Shown: positions 1 to 11,537, numbered from the stretch's first letter. The stretch is 64,000 nucleotides of DNA from Polyporus tsugae (GCA_024305745.1 JAHRBS010000002.1:2852001-2916000), one strand, 5' to 3'. Program-made: numbers and translations. Notes: a model not told the origin generated them from the sequence alone.

Positions 1-329
1 CACGCTACGGTACGACACGTAAGCAGTGGGGGGCAATCTCAATCAACAAAGGACATACACATTCAACGGCAGATTTGGCCTCGATGTAGTTGAGGATGAG
101 AAACCCTGGGCTACGAGTCTGGTTGGTATCGTTCTGCATACTGAAGGATGACGGCGAGTCAGTTGCTAATGCTCCAGTCGCAACGAACCCGAGGTTTTAT
201 ACTCCATGGAGCGCTTCTGCACGCGCAGAGACTCAGCAAGTGAACAACAACGGCAACGGTAGCAGATCGCTTGCAACATTCTGCAACAAGCAACGGCGGA
301 GCCCGGAGATCGAAGACCAAGCAGGCACG

Positions 330-730
330 AATGGCGACTTCGCCACGTTCGTGCTTCCGCCATCGATAAGGAACGCACAACCCTGCTTCGCATCCTATTG
401 TCTTCTGGCACAGCAAGAGGCCGTCGAACCAAATCCGTGTATTAGGATCCACAGGAACGTCCCAGTGGCACAACCAGTCCCGTGCTTCTCTGTCACCCAA
501 AGAGCGGTGATTAGAACTTTAGAATATCACGCATATCAACTCACCTTCCTATCACATCATCCGCATCCCTTGGGTTTCATTCCGAGCCATCACTTCGGGC
601 GGCGAGCACAAGGCTCCAGATTATGAGTCCGGAGTCAGAACGTCGATCTGAGACTCAATCGACATCGCCGGATTGAGAATGTTGCAGTGGGATGCGTTTC
701 TGGACTGAGAACAAGCATAGGGTCAGAAGG
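330..730 (+). repeat. Dispersed repeat R, copy 1
   Basis: About 400 bp that aligns, with many substitutions, to 985-1385 and to the reverse complements of 7680-8045 and 8050-8490. The best conserved block is GTGTATTAGGATCCAC near 437. A second shared block runs through 'gattccgga/ggagtcagaac' near 625-645. No transposase, terminal repeat or long open frame was seen. It may be a short non-autonomous element or a decayed gene family; the limits are approximate. Confidence 0.6.
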
Positions 731-984
731 CAAGGCAGACATACATACAGCCATGAGGTCGGCGGTGGAAAGTCCGACGTCGGGGGGTTGAGACAAACAC
801 TACCTGATGAATACTGCATGGTCTCAGTATTCTAGACCACCGAGTGGACAACACCCCCAATATCCTACAAACGAGGAGAAGGGATGGTTTCCACGCGGAC
901 AGTTTGCACGTCTGATCACGGCGGATACAGCCAGGCTAGGTCGAGAGGAGTTGAATTGGCAAGACACAAGCAGTGCGTATGACA

Positions 985-1385
985 CGCGGTCCTTCTCCTC
1001 GTCTTGTTGTTATCCGACATATAAGAGCACCTCAAGACAAATCCGTGTATTAGGATCCACACCGACGGGCGTAGAACCCCTGGCACCGCTCCTGCGATGC
1101 TTCTGCATGCCATCCGAAGAGCGATGAGTAGAGCTCCGCTGCAGAGAACATCATACGCGTTTGCTCACCCCCGTTTTCGCATCATCCGTCTGAGTTCCAT
1201 TCCGAACTCATCAGCTTGGGCGGCGCCGGCGAGCGTAAGTGCCCGGATTCGGAATGCCGAGGAGTCAGAACTTTTCGACGTCGCCGATTTATGAAGAACT
1301 AGCAACGTGGCGGCGAGATGGGTTGTCGATATCAGAACAAGCACATGCACCACCTCAGAACCTTCATCATCGAGAAAAACAGTAT
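985..1385 (+). repeat. Dispersed repeat R, copy 2
   Basis: Direct copy of the element at 330-730, about 610 bp downstream. It carries GTGTATTAGGATCCAC near 1044, followed by a block potentially encoding VEPLAPLLRCF. The reverse complement of the 7.7-8.0 kb copy encodes a near-identical MEPLAPLLRRF string, so the family may derive from a coding exon. The limits are approximate. Confidence 0.6.
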
Positions 1386-1724
1386 GATGGACCCTCGCCG
1401 CAATGGCATCGATGGTCGGCAGCGGAGAACGATCGTCCACTCGGACATTTAACAGTGACAGCCGTGTCACAGTCTGGCAGTAGGGTGTGACATAGGGAGG
1501 CTCTGACACCATCGACCCTCTCTCCGCTTTGAGCGAAGAAATGTGAGCGGAAACGGGAAATTCACCGTGCTTGACGCCGCTACGCACAATGCAATAGATA
1601 CCACAATCCATCCCTGCCCCTACCTCGTGCTCAGGCCCGACGCACGTCCACCTTGGATAGCCGCAGCATCCCCAGAATCTGAATCCACCGCCTTTCGTCA
1701 TCCCTCCAGAGTCCTCGCATCACA

Positions 1725-3902
1725 TCAGTCGTCCTTCTTCGCCGGGCCAGGTGCCCCATTCGCACTCCCGTTGCTCGCGTGCCTCAGCCCACTCGACCCC
1801 CTTGGCGGCGGCGGCGGCGGGCCCGCCTGCTGCTGCGCGAATACACTCCCGCCCCCACTCGCAGATCCAGGTGTCGGCGGAAAGTGCGAGTACAAGTTCG
1901 GCGTTGCTGGGGCGGATGGCGCGCCTGGAGCATGTGAGGGGCTGTACGGCGTCCCAGCCGTCGCAGCGGTCGGGAATGGCGACACGGGCGTGTGCGGCGA
2001 CAGCAGCGAGGAGCGTATGGCCGGGGGCGCGCCGAGACCGAGACCGTACGACGGCGACCTGGGCGTCGTGCCCGATTGCGGGGCGTTCGGGCTCCCGGCG
2101 AACGCAGGCGAGTACGGATTCGGGCTGGGCTGCGGGCTGCCGAACGTGCCGGACACGGGCGTGTTGGCGTAGCTGCCGTACGGGGAGCCGCCCTCGACGA
2201 CCCATCCGCTGGCCTGGCGGACGACCCTATCCTTGCCCGAGCGCAGACGCAGGTCGGTTGGGTTGAAGCGCTTGCGGAGGTTCGCGCTGATGCTGGTGGA
2301 TTCGGCGGCGACGAGGCCATTCGTGTGGTCTGCGCCGGTTACGGCATCGACGGCGTGGGCCCCGATCTTGACGGCGTAGCCCATGCAGACGAAGACACCG
2401 CCAACAACTCCAACAACGCTGGGATGCAACGCGTGAGAAAGGACGAACGTGCTTTTTGGTAGGTCTAGCATACCGAATCAAGAACTGCACCAAAGTAGTC
2501 GTACGTTGGTAGATCGTGAGGTGAAGCGGTTCAAGGTCGAACTTGAAGAAGATTCCTGGCGTGCCCCGGTGGTGGTCAAGCACACGCGTGTAATGCGTCA
2601 CGCTGTACTGGTTGGTGTTCAAGGGTTTGGAACGGGGCGGGACGTAGGTGGTAGGCACGACGTGGAGGAAGTATTGGTACGCGACGAATGCTGCGATAAA
2701 AGCGACGTTAGAACACGAGCCGAGCATGTTTGCTATGTCCGCGACGCACGATGGTAGGCCATCTCGAACGAGTTGTCGAGAGGCTGGGTGATATCCGGGA
2801 AGTACGGTCCGAACGAAAACTCCGTAATGACGTGAGATAGGTTCATCACTAGGCTTCGTATTAGCAGTTTCGCCGGTGAGAAACACGACGCAGGAACTCA
2901 CGCTTGTGATCGACGTGTTCGTGGCTGGCGTATCCGTGTCCGAGAGTCGTGATGTGTAGGTTTGCCGTGACCCGCTTCGCGGCTATCGTGCCGTAAATGC
3001 GGCACGCGTTTGCGTCCGGCTGGTGGTTGTAGGTTGGCTTGAAATTGTCTTGGGTCCGACGGAGAATGGTGTCAAAGAAACCACGAGAACTGCGTGATTG
3101 CGCGACAGCCTGACGCACAGAGAGCGCTGCGGCATGTTCTTTCAATACAGTTGCCTGCCCAATGTCGAATTTGGTGCCGTCTCGCTTGAAGCCATCGCTG
3201 AGGTAGAGTCGGTCGCCGACAGCATCACGGAGGTCAATGCTGAGGTCTAGAATCAATGAAGGTCAGGCCCTCGGTTTCTAAGAGGTTTCCAGCAAACAAG
3301 GGAAGGCCTGGAGTGCAAATATGACTCAGGCATGTTCTGGAGCGTATGTTGTCTGCCTCGAATGTCCCTTTTACTCTGCAAACTGTCCTAATGGACGCCG
3401 CACACTGGTCGCCCTGAGCACGCGGAGCCGAATGTGTTTCTAACGGCAAGCCCGTCGATTTTCAACAGGCTCGTCAAAAGCCAGAGGATTCCTGCGACTA
3501 TCAAAATCCGGCGGAGCACTTTGACACTGCGGCGGCAAATGCTTTGGTGGGGGGATGATAAAACGAGAACTCACATTGGCAAGGCATGTTCACCACGATA
3601 TCTACATTGATATCCAGCGTACTCGCCCCTCGGTTTTGGACTCCACTATGAAGGTTTTCGACACCAAACTCGAAGTCCGGCCATCCCCAGATAAATTCGC
3701 CGAGGTCGTTTAGAACAAGCAAGAAAGCAAGGAAAGCGACGAAGACAGTGAGAAAGCCACGAGACTCGGAGCGTGTCTTGTACGAGGCGGGGAGCTTGGG
3801 GAAGGCGTCGAACTGAGCGAGGGGTTGGGGGACGAGGTGGTCGAGCTTGTCGAGGAGCGAGGGGTCCGCGGCCTGGTCGTCGGTCTTGGTCATCGTTGCC
3901 AT
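1725..3902 (-). CDS. ERV41/ERGIC2-family COPII vesicle protein with a long proline-rich tail
   Basis: Predicted integral membrane cargo receptor cycling between ER and Golgi in COPII/COPI vesicles. Five exons splice in frame: 3902-3575, 3246-2902, 2848-2750, 2690-2474 and 2418-1725, giving 560 residues. Family landmarks are the FDAFPK motif near residue 31, a first membrane segment at about 50-68, NMPCQYLSIDLRD at the exon 1/2 joint, NLSHVITEFSFGPYFP, and a second membrane segment (GVVGGVFVCMGY) at about 331-350. Usual family members end soon after the second segment. This one continues for about 210 residues rich in Pro, Ser, Gly and Ala, ending in KKDD, a dilysine-like but unconventional terminus. 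Intron 1 is long for this locus (328 bp). The start was chosen as the first ATG in frame with the conserved N-terminus. ERV41 is preferred over ERV46, but the paralogue call is less certain than the family. Confidence 0.88.
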
Positions 3903-4473
3903 CGTCTAGGCCGATGCAGATGGGGTCGTCGGCGACGAGACGGAGAATAGGCAGCTGCCAGAGCGACCGCAGGGAGGAAGTGGTATAAAGCCAAAGTGTG
4001 TTGCGCAAAGGCGCCCGGTCGACGTGTTCACTTGACCCGTGACCATCACCTCCAGGTCTCGCCTTCCCGCTCTTCCCTTCCTCGAACCTCAATCTTCCGG
4101 CCAACGACCGACGAGCGAGGTTCACCCGCCCGCGGAAATTCCTCAAGTCCATGATTGTGCTCTCTGTGTTTCCGTTTCCTAGTCTCATAAAAGCTGGCCT
4201 TCCCTCGCGACAAGAATCTCATCCAAGCCATGCGCTAGCAACACTGCGCGATCTTTCAAGACATCCCTTGCACATTATTGATGGCGACAAGAACTCCCAA
4301 CCGACGTAGCCGACGAGAGGAGCGCGAGAATCAGGATTTGAAGACAGCACGAGCGGTTCAGAGCCATACAGAAGGTGCGTGTCAACGTAGATGTCGGAAA
4401 TGCCTGGCTTCGACTCCGGACGTTTGCCGATGCTGTAATACAGAATTCGTGGCTGTCTCAGCTTCCTGCCTTC
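3903..4473. other. Intergenic region upstream of the ERV41-like gene
   Basis: No convincing exon was found. A 61-codon open frame on the minus strand (4046-4231) is rich in Arg/Glu and shows no recognisable motif. The stretch probably holds the ERV41-like promoter and the 3' region of the small TUDOR-like gene. Confidence 0.4.
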
Positions 4474-4867
4474 TTATCTCCCAACATCCGCCTCGGGCTT
4501 GACATGGGACAAGGTTCCAGGATTGTGTGCCACGCGGTGTCCGTGCTGGCGAATCGCGGTCAGCCCCGGTACGATCATTCCTTCCCTAGTGCTTGCGTCA
4601 CATCATACTCACCTGGTCTGTGTAGACGACCTTCGGGGGGTTCTTGATAGTAATTCCCATCTCCGGTCCCATTTCTTCGAGATCTTGTTTGTTCTCGATC
4701 ACGGCTTCCACCTGCCATCACGACCGTTGGTTATCCAACACCAGTGGTGTGCCTTGTACCGGACAACTTACCACGCCCCGACGGACTCCCCCTCTGACCT
4801 TCGTCTCAACCAAATCGCCGACTTCTATTACACGGCCTTCCTCGTCCTTCACGCCCTTCGGAACAGG
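4474..4867 (-). CDS. Hva1/TUDOR-like small protein (first exon unresolved)
   Basis: A small gene found only by splicing. The exon ending at 4772 reads KDEEGRVIEVGDLVETKVRGG, interrupted by an intron (4771-4712). Exon 4711-4613 contains GPEMGITIKNPPKVVYTDQ. After a second intron (4612-4546), the last exon 4545-4474 gives HGHRVAHNPGTLSHV and a stop. The pattern V-G-D-x-V-E-T-x-x-R-G-G followed by K-N-P-P-K-V-V and H-G-H-x-V-A-H-N-P fits the hypervirulence-associated TUDOR domain family (Hva1_TUDOR), whose biochemical role is poorly known. All three recognised exons join in phase. The true start is not resolved: an in-frame stop lies just upstream of the first exon, so a short 5' exon is likely further right, perhaps near 4905. 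Family confidence is good; boundary confidence is low. Confidence 0.7.
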
Positions 4868-5877
4868 CCTTCATCAAACCGGTCCTACGAGGTCAAATTG
4901 TACGTACTGGCATTCTGTATTACGATTTGAGCGGTGAGCACTTAAGTATGGGAGTTACGGGCAGACGCTAGTGGTGGGGCTGGTCAAACCAGATCTAGTC
5001 CAGCTGTTCGTTCTGCGCTTCGTGTATATACACGTAGATGGGCTCCACAGTTGTCCCCGCTCTTGCGCAATATATTATTGCCTTGCACCACATTGGTGAA
5101 GTCATTCGTTCTCCACCTCATGCAACGTTACTCCGTTTGCTCCAACTTCAATCGTCTATATCCGGTAAGTGTCGCATCTCCCTCCGATTTAACCATGGGT
5201 GCACCACCGAACGTTCGTCCTATGGGCTATCCCGACGGTATGGGACCGCCCGCGGTGAGATATACTACAGAAGGGATACTTCGTGGGGCCATTTCCGTCT
5301 GCCACCAAGTCCGACTTCCTACCACCTCTCCAAGTGCTCTGCGATTCACTTACTACGCACGCGCCTGTCCGGGCCGGAGGTCTACTGGGGGGATTCTTTA
5401 GTCCGGTATGCTCCGATTTGGGCGCTCCAGTTAACTGGTGTTTTGGATAATGTTTATTATCCAGGGTCTATGCAGCGTTACTCGCGCGCCCCTCTCTCTG
5501 CTCAACAAAGAATGCTTTGTCTTACGCTAGTATATAGTCCAGGGGTCCTGTACCCCGAGCTCTCGTCCTCTCGCCCACGGGGGCTCGTACTCAGCGTCGA
5601 GCTTTCCTTTTTCACCCGCCCTTCCGCTATCCCTTCATAGTTTCTTTTTTTAGCTACGTCTCATGTAGTAGGTACATTCGCCTTCCGCCGGCTTGAGCTC
5701 GGCCCACCGGTCGCGCGAGAGAGCGGTGGCGACGCGGTCTCGGTGGTCCCGCGCAGCTCCCGTAGCGCGCGCCCAATACCATTGCTTTCCGCCCTGCCCG
5801 AGTATAGCGTGAATAGATTCGCCATCTCCACAACGTTATGCACGATGCGTAAGTATAGCCAGACTGACCTGTTCGAA
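4868..5877. other. Unassigned 1-kb region with a 200-codon open frame
   Basis: A plus-strand open frame at 5038-5640 (200 codons) begins with MGSTVVPALAQYII and matches nothing I recognise. A GTAAGT donor-like site near 5165 and a TACAG acceptor-like site near 5270 suggest it could instead be a spliced gene or a decayed one. A TATA-like string (GTATATAC) lies near 5026. The rest, up to the F-box gene, holds only promoter-type sequence. Confidence 0.3.
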
Positions 5878-7556
5878 ATGAGTTTCGCTCAATTGAACGA
5901 CGACGTGCTCCTCAAAATATTCGAGGAACTTCGGCCCGAGGAAGGTCTCCGCGACTTGTCATCGACATGTCGCTGGCTTCGTGCAGCATCCGCACCCATT
6001 CTGTTTCGCTCCTGCCGCCAATACCTAGGTGACACACCCTGGGATGGAAAGACCTACGAGTTCCTTCCTTCCGCGCTGTGGTCGCATGTCCGGTCAGTCG
6101 AGACTCGATATCCCATCCTCCGTGAGGGTTACTCATGCTAGTCTTTGCAGAACGTTGCATATCTCCTGCTTTTGTCCACCATATTCCCAGAGGGACCCAG
6201 ACGTAGTTGACCCCTTGCTCTGCGATGCGATCAGCACCTTCGACGCAGTATTGCCTTCGTTGCCCCGTCTCACGACGCTGCACTTGGATGTGAATACATC
6301 GACGTGCACGGTTTGTTCTGGAAAACCATGCAAAAGATACTCTCACTCCCCCAGTTGCATCATCTAGATATCTGCGGACTCTACATCTGTCCTGCATTGC
6401 TCGCCGACGACAACCCTACCGACTTCACGGTTGCGTCGCTCACCACATTCCATTACACCATGCCCCACTATCGCCACCCATGGAGCTTTCCATCAGAAAT
6501 GTCTACGCTCGACACCCTCATACGAAAGCTGCACGCCTCTCTCGAGAGTCTCGTGCTCCCTGTCGAATCCGCTCCCATCCAGACGATATCCTCTCTGCCC
6601 TGGCCCCGGCTGCGGGAGTTCACGCTCCAAGGTGAACGGTGGTCTAACCCCGCGATCCCGATTGTCACTCTCTTCTCATCCATGCCCTTCCTCCGGTCTC
6701 TCGCACTCGAGCTCTCGGAGCCGGAAAACGCCAGCGCTGGGGTGATCTGGCCGACGGGTCATCCCGCCACACTCCCTTGGCCTGACCTCGAGAGCCTTCG
6801 CGTGTCGCATCCCAACTCCACCGACGACTCGATCTACGCCTCCCTGCCTCCGTCTCTGCGTGGACTGGCGTTGCGGTCGTGGCCACACGAGTGTACCCGC
6901 ATTTACCAGCAGTTGGCGCGGTATGGGAGCACGTCACTGTTCGAGGGCTACAAACGGAGATCATGGAGCTATCCTCTGTCGACGCCTCATAATCTTGTAC
7001 AGGTCCTTCGGCAGTGTGACCTACCCCTCCTGTGCAGCCTCGAGCTCGAGTACAGGGCAGATGCACAGGAGCCCGAACTTCTCCAACTTGTAGTGACCAA
7101 GTTCCCGCACCTGACGACGCTCGAAATCCATCGGTTCCGGAGCGAAAGGCGCGAGGAAGTTCCGGTGGTAAGTCCATCCATTCTTCTTGCGTCACCGGGG
7201 CCGTTGTAACGCTGACACGGTGGCAGAAAGACCTCGCCTCCGCTCTTGCGCCGCTCGCCTCGCTCCGCACGCTGAAGCTCCATCTCAACTTCCCCCACAT
7301 GCCTGCTCCCAACTTCGGCGGTAGAGGCGCCCCCGGTCGGAGCGTGTTGGTTGACGACCCTCGCATCTTTGACGACACGCTGGCTGCAACCGCCGAGCAA
7401 CTTTCCCGGGCGCTGGCCCCGTCGTTGGAGCAGATCTGGATGTACACGTTCAAAAGCGACCCGATGTGGGTTATCTTCCATGTGACTCGCATCTTCTGTG
7501 ATGGGGAGTTGCATATCGGAGCGGTGCGCAGCTTGAAGGATAGGCAGTGGTATTAA
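5878..7556 (+). pseudogene. F-box/LRR-like gene with a single-base frameshift
   Basis: Member of the local F-box family, predicted SCF ubiquitin-ligase substrate adaptors. Exon 1 (5878 to about 6094) encodes the F-box: LNDDVLLKIFEELRP, then LSSTCRWLRAASAPILF. After an intron, exon 2 starts at about 6153 and reads through LPSLPRLTTLHLDV. At about 6291-6300 the frame shifts by one base: the matching downstream reading (DVHGLFWKTM onward) is in another frame and then stays open to the intron at 7168-7226. The last exon (7227-7556) begins KDLASALAPLASLRTL and ends at a TAA. The intact paralogue at 20329-22030 has no shift here. An intron cannot explain the shift because the flanking residues are contiguous in the paralogue. 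It is either a recent pseudogene or a sequencing error; everything else, including splice sites, is intact. Confidence 0.75.
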
Positions 7557-7679
7557 TGTGGTGGTGAATGTAACTAGCAGTGAGTACCGTACGTTTTACC
7601 ATCGGATCAAATAGGCCTCGACGTATGACGACACCGTATACAGGCCCGTAGCGATCTGCTTGATTCCAACGGCGACATG

Positions 7680-8045
7680 GCTTCATCTGCCAGAATTGCC
7701 AGTTGGTGCGTGCGCTTTGTCTCTGTTCGGTGATCACAACGTTGCCAAGTAGGCTCTTCCCAATTCGGCGACATCAACAGGTTCTGACTCGGCACTCCGA
7801 ATCCGGACACTTACACTCTTCGCCCAGCTGCAAGCTGATGGGTTCTGGATAGTCATGGCATGATGGAACCCCTGCAAAAATGATGCGATTGCGGAGGTGA
7901 GCCACCTTAGCGCGTAATCTTATCTGTAGCGGAGCTCTACTCACCGCACTTCGGATAGCACAGAAGCGTCGCAGGAGCGGTACCAGGTGGCAGGGGTTCC
8001 ATACCCGTCGACGTGGATCCTGATACAAGATCTGTCTTGAGGTCC
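7680..8045 (-). repeat. Dispersed repeat R, copy 3 (inverted)
   Basis: The reverse complement aligns to 985-1385 over about 360 bp. Shared blocks include GGATCCACGTCGACGGGTAT, the MEPLAPLLRRF-coding stretch, GAGTAGAGCTCCGCT and TGTCCGGATTCGGAGTGCCG. It lies just downstream of the frameshifted F-box gene. Confidence 0.6.
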
Positions 8046-8049
8046 CCTT

Positions 8050-8490
8050 GTATGTCCGAGGTTCCGATCGCGAATGTCTGTTCTCTTTTCATTCTCCGTT
8101 CTACATATCAGTGTAGGCACTTCTGTTTTACCAGTGACTCTTGCCCGGCCATTCTAAACTGGGCGACCTTCACGACATTTCTGACTCCAGTGCGCTCCAC
8201 GACTGGCTTCTGCCCTAGCCGCCCGACCGGATGCCCCCGAATGGCACATCTCAAGAAGTGATGGTGAGCTACACGTTTGATGTTTCCGCGGTCGTGCTCT
8301 ACTCACCACTCTTCGTTTGGAAAAGAAGCGCAGAGCAAGCGGTGCCAAGGGTTCCACCCGAGGGTTTGGATCCTAATACACGCATTTGTGTCGTTGATCT
8401 CTTGTTGTTTCTAGGAGCGACAACATTAGAAGCATCTCTATGTGTCTTATCGATGGCGGAGGAGTCGCCGTATTATCCCTGCGGAGTCAC
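8050..8490 (-). repeat. Dispersed repeat R, copy 4 (inverted)
   Basis: Reverse-complement match to 330-730, including TGCGTGTATTAGGATCC near 8370-8390 and the GCCATCGATAAG block near 8450-8465. It is tandem with copy 3 and, like it, inverted relative to copies 1 and 2. Confidence 0.55.
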
Positions 8491-8614
8491 GCTCTCTGAC
8501 CGTGCTCGTTATGGCAGATCTCATGGCGAGCCTCTCAGACCGCTTACAATTCTCGTTTGCGGCTCACTGATATCATAGTGAGCTTGCAAGTCACGCTTTG
8601 TACGGTCAGAATCC

Positions 8615-8621
8615 TATATAA
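8615..8621 (+). promoter_or_regulatory. TATA-box-like element upstream of the many-exon hypothetical gene
   Basis: TATATAA lies 73 bp upstream of the ATG at 8694, with a pyrimidine-rich stretch between them. Position and sequence fit a fungal core promoter. Confidence 0.45.
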
Positions 8622-8693
8622 CCTCAGCTCTTCCGGCTTGCCTCCTACCAGACTCACAGTACTATCGTCCTCGCTATACTGTCTTCACCCTCG

Positions 8694-11371
8694 ATGTCCC
8701 ATAACACAACGACTCCAGAGACTCTACGCGAGCCTCTCGTCATCCCTCTCTCTCAGCCACTCCAGCCGGGCTCTGCCGTCGAACGAGTGAGTACCACTAC
8801 GCTATCCTAGATTCCTTTCGTTTGCCTAATAATGACTGTCCGTCAGTGGCTTTGGGACATGTTTATCAGGGGCTTGGTCGACGTCTCCACGTCCGACCGG
8901 ACCCCTCAAGGCGGGGACACCGCCCCGTCCCGTAACCGAAGGACTCCGGCCGGAGCGGACGTGTCTTCATCCGACTCCGAAGAGGCCACAGCATACTCAA
9001 CCGATATGGCCTTTTCCGAGGTGCGCAGATGTGGTAGTCCCGACTGCTCTTTTCGACTCATGCGCTATACGCACAGGACACAACTTACTCCTCTGATTCT
9101 ATACACGGGGTTGCTGGTAAAGGCATCGCAATCGCAGCAGGGGTTAACAAAGGTAGCTCGTATACCAAAGGCAAGCGTATCACGCTCCAAGTGCTCCGGA
9201 ATGTCCCCCTGAAAAACCAGCGGTACCTTATGCACATAGTCCGTTCTTATTTGTTCCAGCCCCAATTATACATCAAATGACGGCTTTTTCATCCTGCAGC
9301 GGATCCTAGACCAGCCGGTCGCTGATATTGAAGATTTCTCAGAGCGCTATGGCGAGTTCCTGGACGAAGCTAATTGTGTGCTTGAACTTGATTGCGGTCT
9401 GTCATTATTATATCAATGATTAAACTTGATAAGTTCGCTAATGCCGTCGCGCATGACAATCACAGGCTCCAACACCACGTTAGTGTCTCCTCTCCCTCAT
9501 GCAGGTGACGTCTGACAGACGTCTTGCAGATGGATTTTAGGCTACAATTGTCGAGAATTATTGATCAAACCTAGCTCCACTGTCGGAGGCAGTACTACCT
9601 ACTCTATGCGCCCGTGGGGCGCCGGAACATCGAGTACAAGAACACAGCCGTTGGGCGAGCGAGCGGTGATATTAGACCACGCTTATATCCGCGGGAGCAA
9701 CCTTCCTGCTCCCGACGATTTGACTACAGGCATAGTCAGGTATGCCGACAATACCGGCGCAGGTACGTACCCCCAGTGCCTAGTAATAAGTCGTGTTGTC
9801 GGTGTTGACGTTCTGTTCATTTAGCGGTTCTACTGCACGACCAGACGTTGAAGATATCCATCAGATGTTACAACTGGTTCGAGAAAAGCTGGAAGGGAAC
9901 CATGTTGTTGGATTACAAGCCTGCCGTGGCTTATGCAGTCACAAGCACGTTCTGTGACAGACCGCGAATGTCTGGTATTCTCTCATTAGGTCTCATGCGG
10001 TGAGTGATAAATGTGTGGTATCCACATGATTGGGGCATTAAGCAGGTTCCCAGTCGCCAATCGGCATTCGGTGGTGCGGTCAATCGTTTGCAAGCGCCAG
10101 TGAGTCCCGGATCCTATCTCAAGTCCTGAGCTCCGGGCACATGATAAATGATTCAAACAACCCACAGGCTTTCCTTGAAACCTTGCAAAACTACATCCCT
10201 CCCGTAGACGTGCGCGTGCATCTACAGATTCTTAGTTAATTATCGGCGCTGATGAGAATGACGTGCCATACATAGGACGGCGGCATCGTTGTATACTTCG
10301 CCCTACGGCCGACGACACTTTACCAAAGCACCACAACCGGCTATCAACTGTGCGTATATACGACATGTATCTCACAAAGCGATATGCTCTAACAAAGTCC
10401 CATAGTCTCGACCGCGAAGCGGAGCATTGGATCTCCTTCAACCAGTGGCCTTGCAAGCTTGAACCGCTCTGGAGCCGGTCCATTTATCTTGTGCCAGAGG
10501 GCGAGCATTGGAGGGTCCGCCTCCTATCGATGACCTTCCAGCGGTACAACAAGGACAAGAGTGCTTATGAATCTTTCGACGATTCGGATGCCGGGACCAT
10601 TACGTTTGGCGATCAAGGTCTTCTCGTACATCTAGACTGCGGCAAGTCTGATTCACTTATGAAAATGCATCCTTTCTGACGGGACTGGGAGTCCTGCAGG
10701 TGCCAGTGTTACTCTGGTTCCCCCGAGCCTCGTCCGTCATATTCGCACGAAGCTGTGGCCAACAGCTGAGAACCAAAAGATTGATGCGGAGTATCAAGAC
10801 ACTCCGTGTTCCCTCGCCAATCCGGCGGTCCCCTTTTACGTACCCAACTACGAGGTTATCGGCATCGTCTACAAGTTTGCAGACGGTCGTGGAAACACGG
10901 TGGAGGTGAACGGACCCGGCAATTACTTCTTCGGTCAGCCAAACCCGCAACGTGCTAGCAACTCGAAGGACAAGGAGGGTTTGATATTTGTTGGACCCCC
11001 AGACGTCCTCCGAGGGGAAGTAATCTTCGGAATGGTGTGTCAAGCTTTATATGAACACTTCTTCATTTCACTCCGTTAACTCACGGTCACTAGAATTTCT
11101 TTCAAACGATGTTTGTTGCATTCCATAATCCTGGCGATGGAGATCCATATGTGAGATTGGCCCCTCAATGGGAGTCACAAATGGTTCAATTTTCTCCGCG
11201 GCATAAGGTGGATAGTAACGTCTAGACCTCGAAATGCGACTTCGTGTACTATTCAGTGAATACAATCAATGTCACAGGTGGATTTTGGTGGCTTCATCCA
11301 AACAATGAAACATCGTATCGAGATGAGAGTCTGCTTGCTATGGAACAACTGCTTATTGACAGCGGAGTGTA
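8694..11371 (+). CDS. Many-exon hypothetical protein, family not recognised
   Basis: Not recognised, but clearly a spliced gene. In-phase exons include 8694-8788 (MSHNTTTPETLREP), a segment from 8847 ending YSTDMAFSE, then GKGIAIAAGVNKGSSYTKGK, RILDQPVADIEDFSERYGEF, WILGYNCRELLIKPSSTVGG, NWFEKSWKGTMLLDYKPAVA, LDREAEHWISFNQWP, TFGDQGASVTLVPPS and NYEVIGIVYKFADGRGN, with NFFQTMFVAFHNPGDGD near 11095-11145. Most intervening introns are 50-70 bp. No signal peptide or membrane segment is obvious. Exon joints near 9960-10240 are uncertain. The 3' end is ambiguous: the reading that finishes WWLHPNNETSYRDES with a TAA at about 11369-11371 is preceded by an in-frame TAG at about 11223-11225, whereas a 67-bp intron ending at about 11278 gives a different C-terminus. 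It may therefore be intact or carry one nonsense codon. Confidence 0.6.
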
Positions 11372-11537
11372 ACCTTTCCAATCCACCACGGACTCGAAAC
11401 ATGGACAAGCTAGATCGAGCTGGCGTGTTCTCGGAGTCAGTAACAGTGCTGGGAAGGGAGAATAATCTACATGTTGTGCATATGGACTACAGTACGATCT
11501 GAACAAAGCAATCGCTAAACAATATAGTCCTGAAGCA

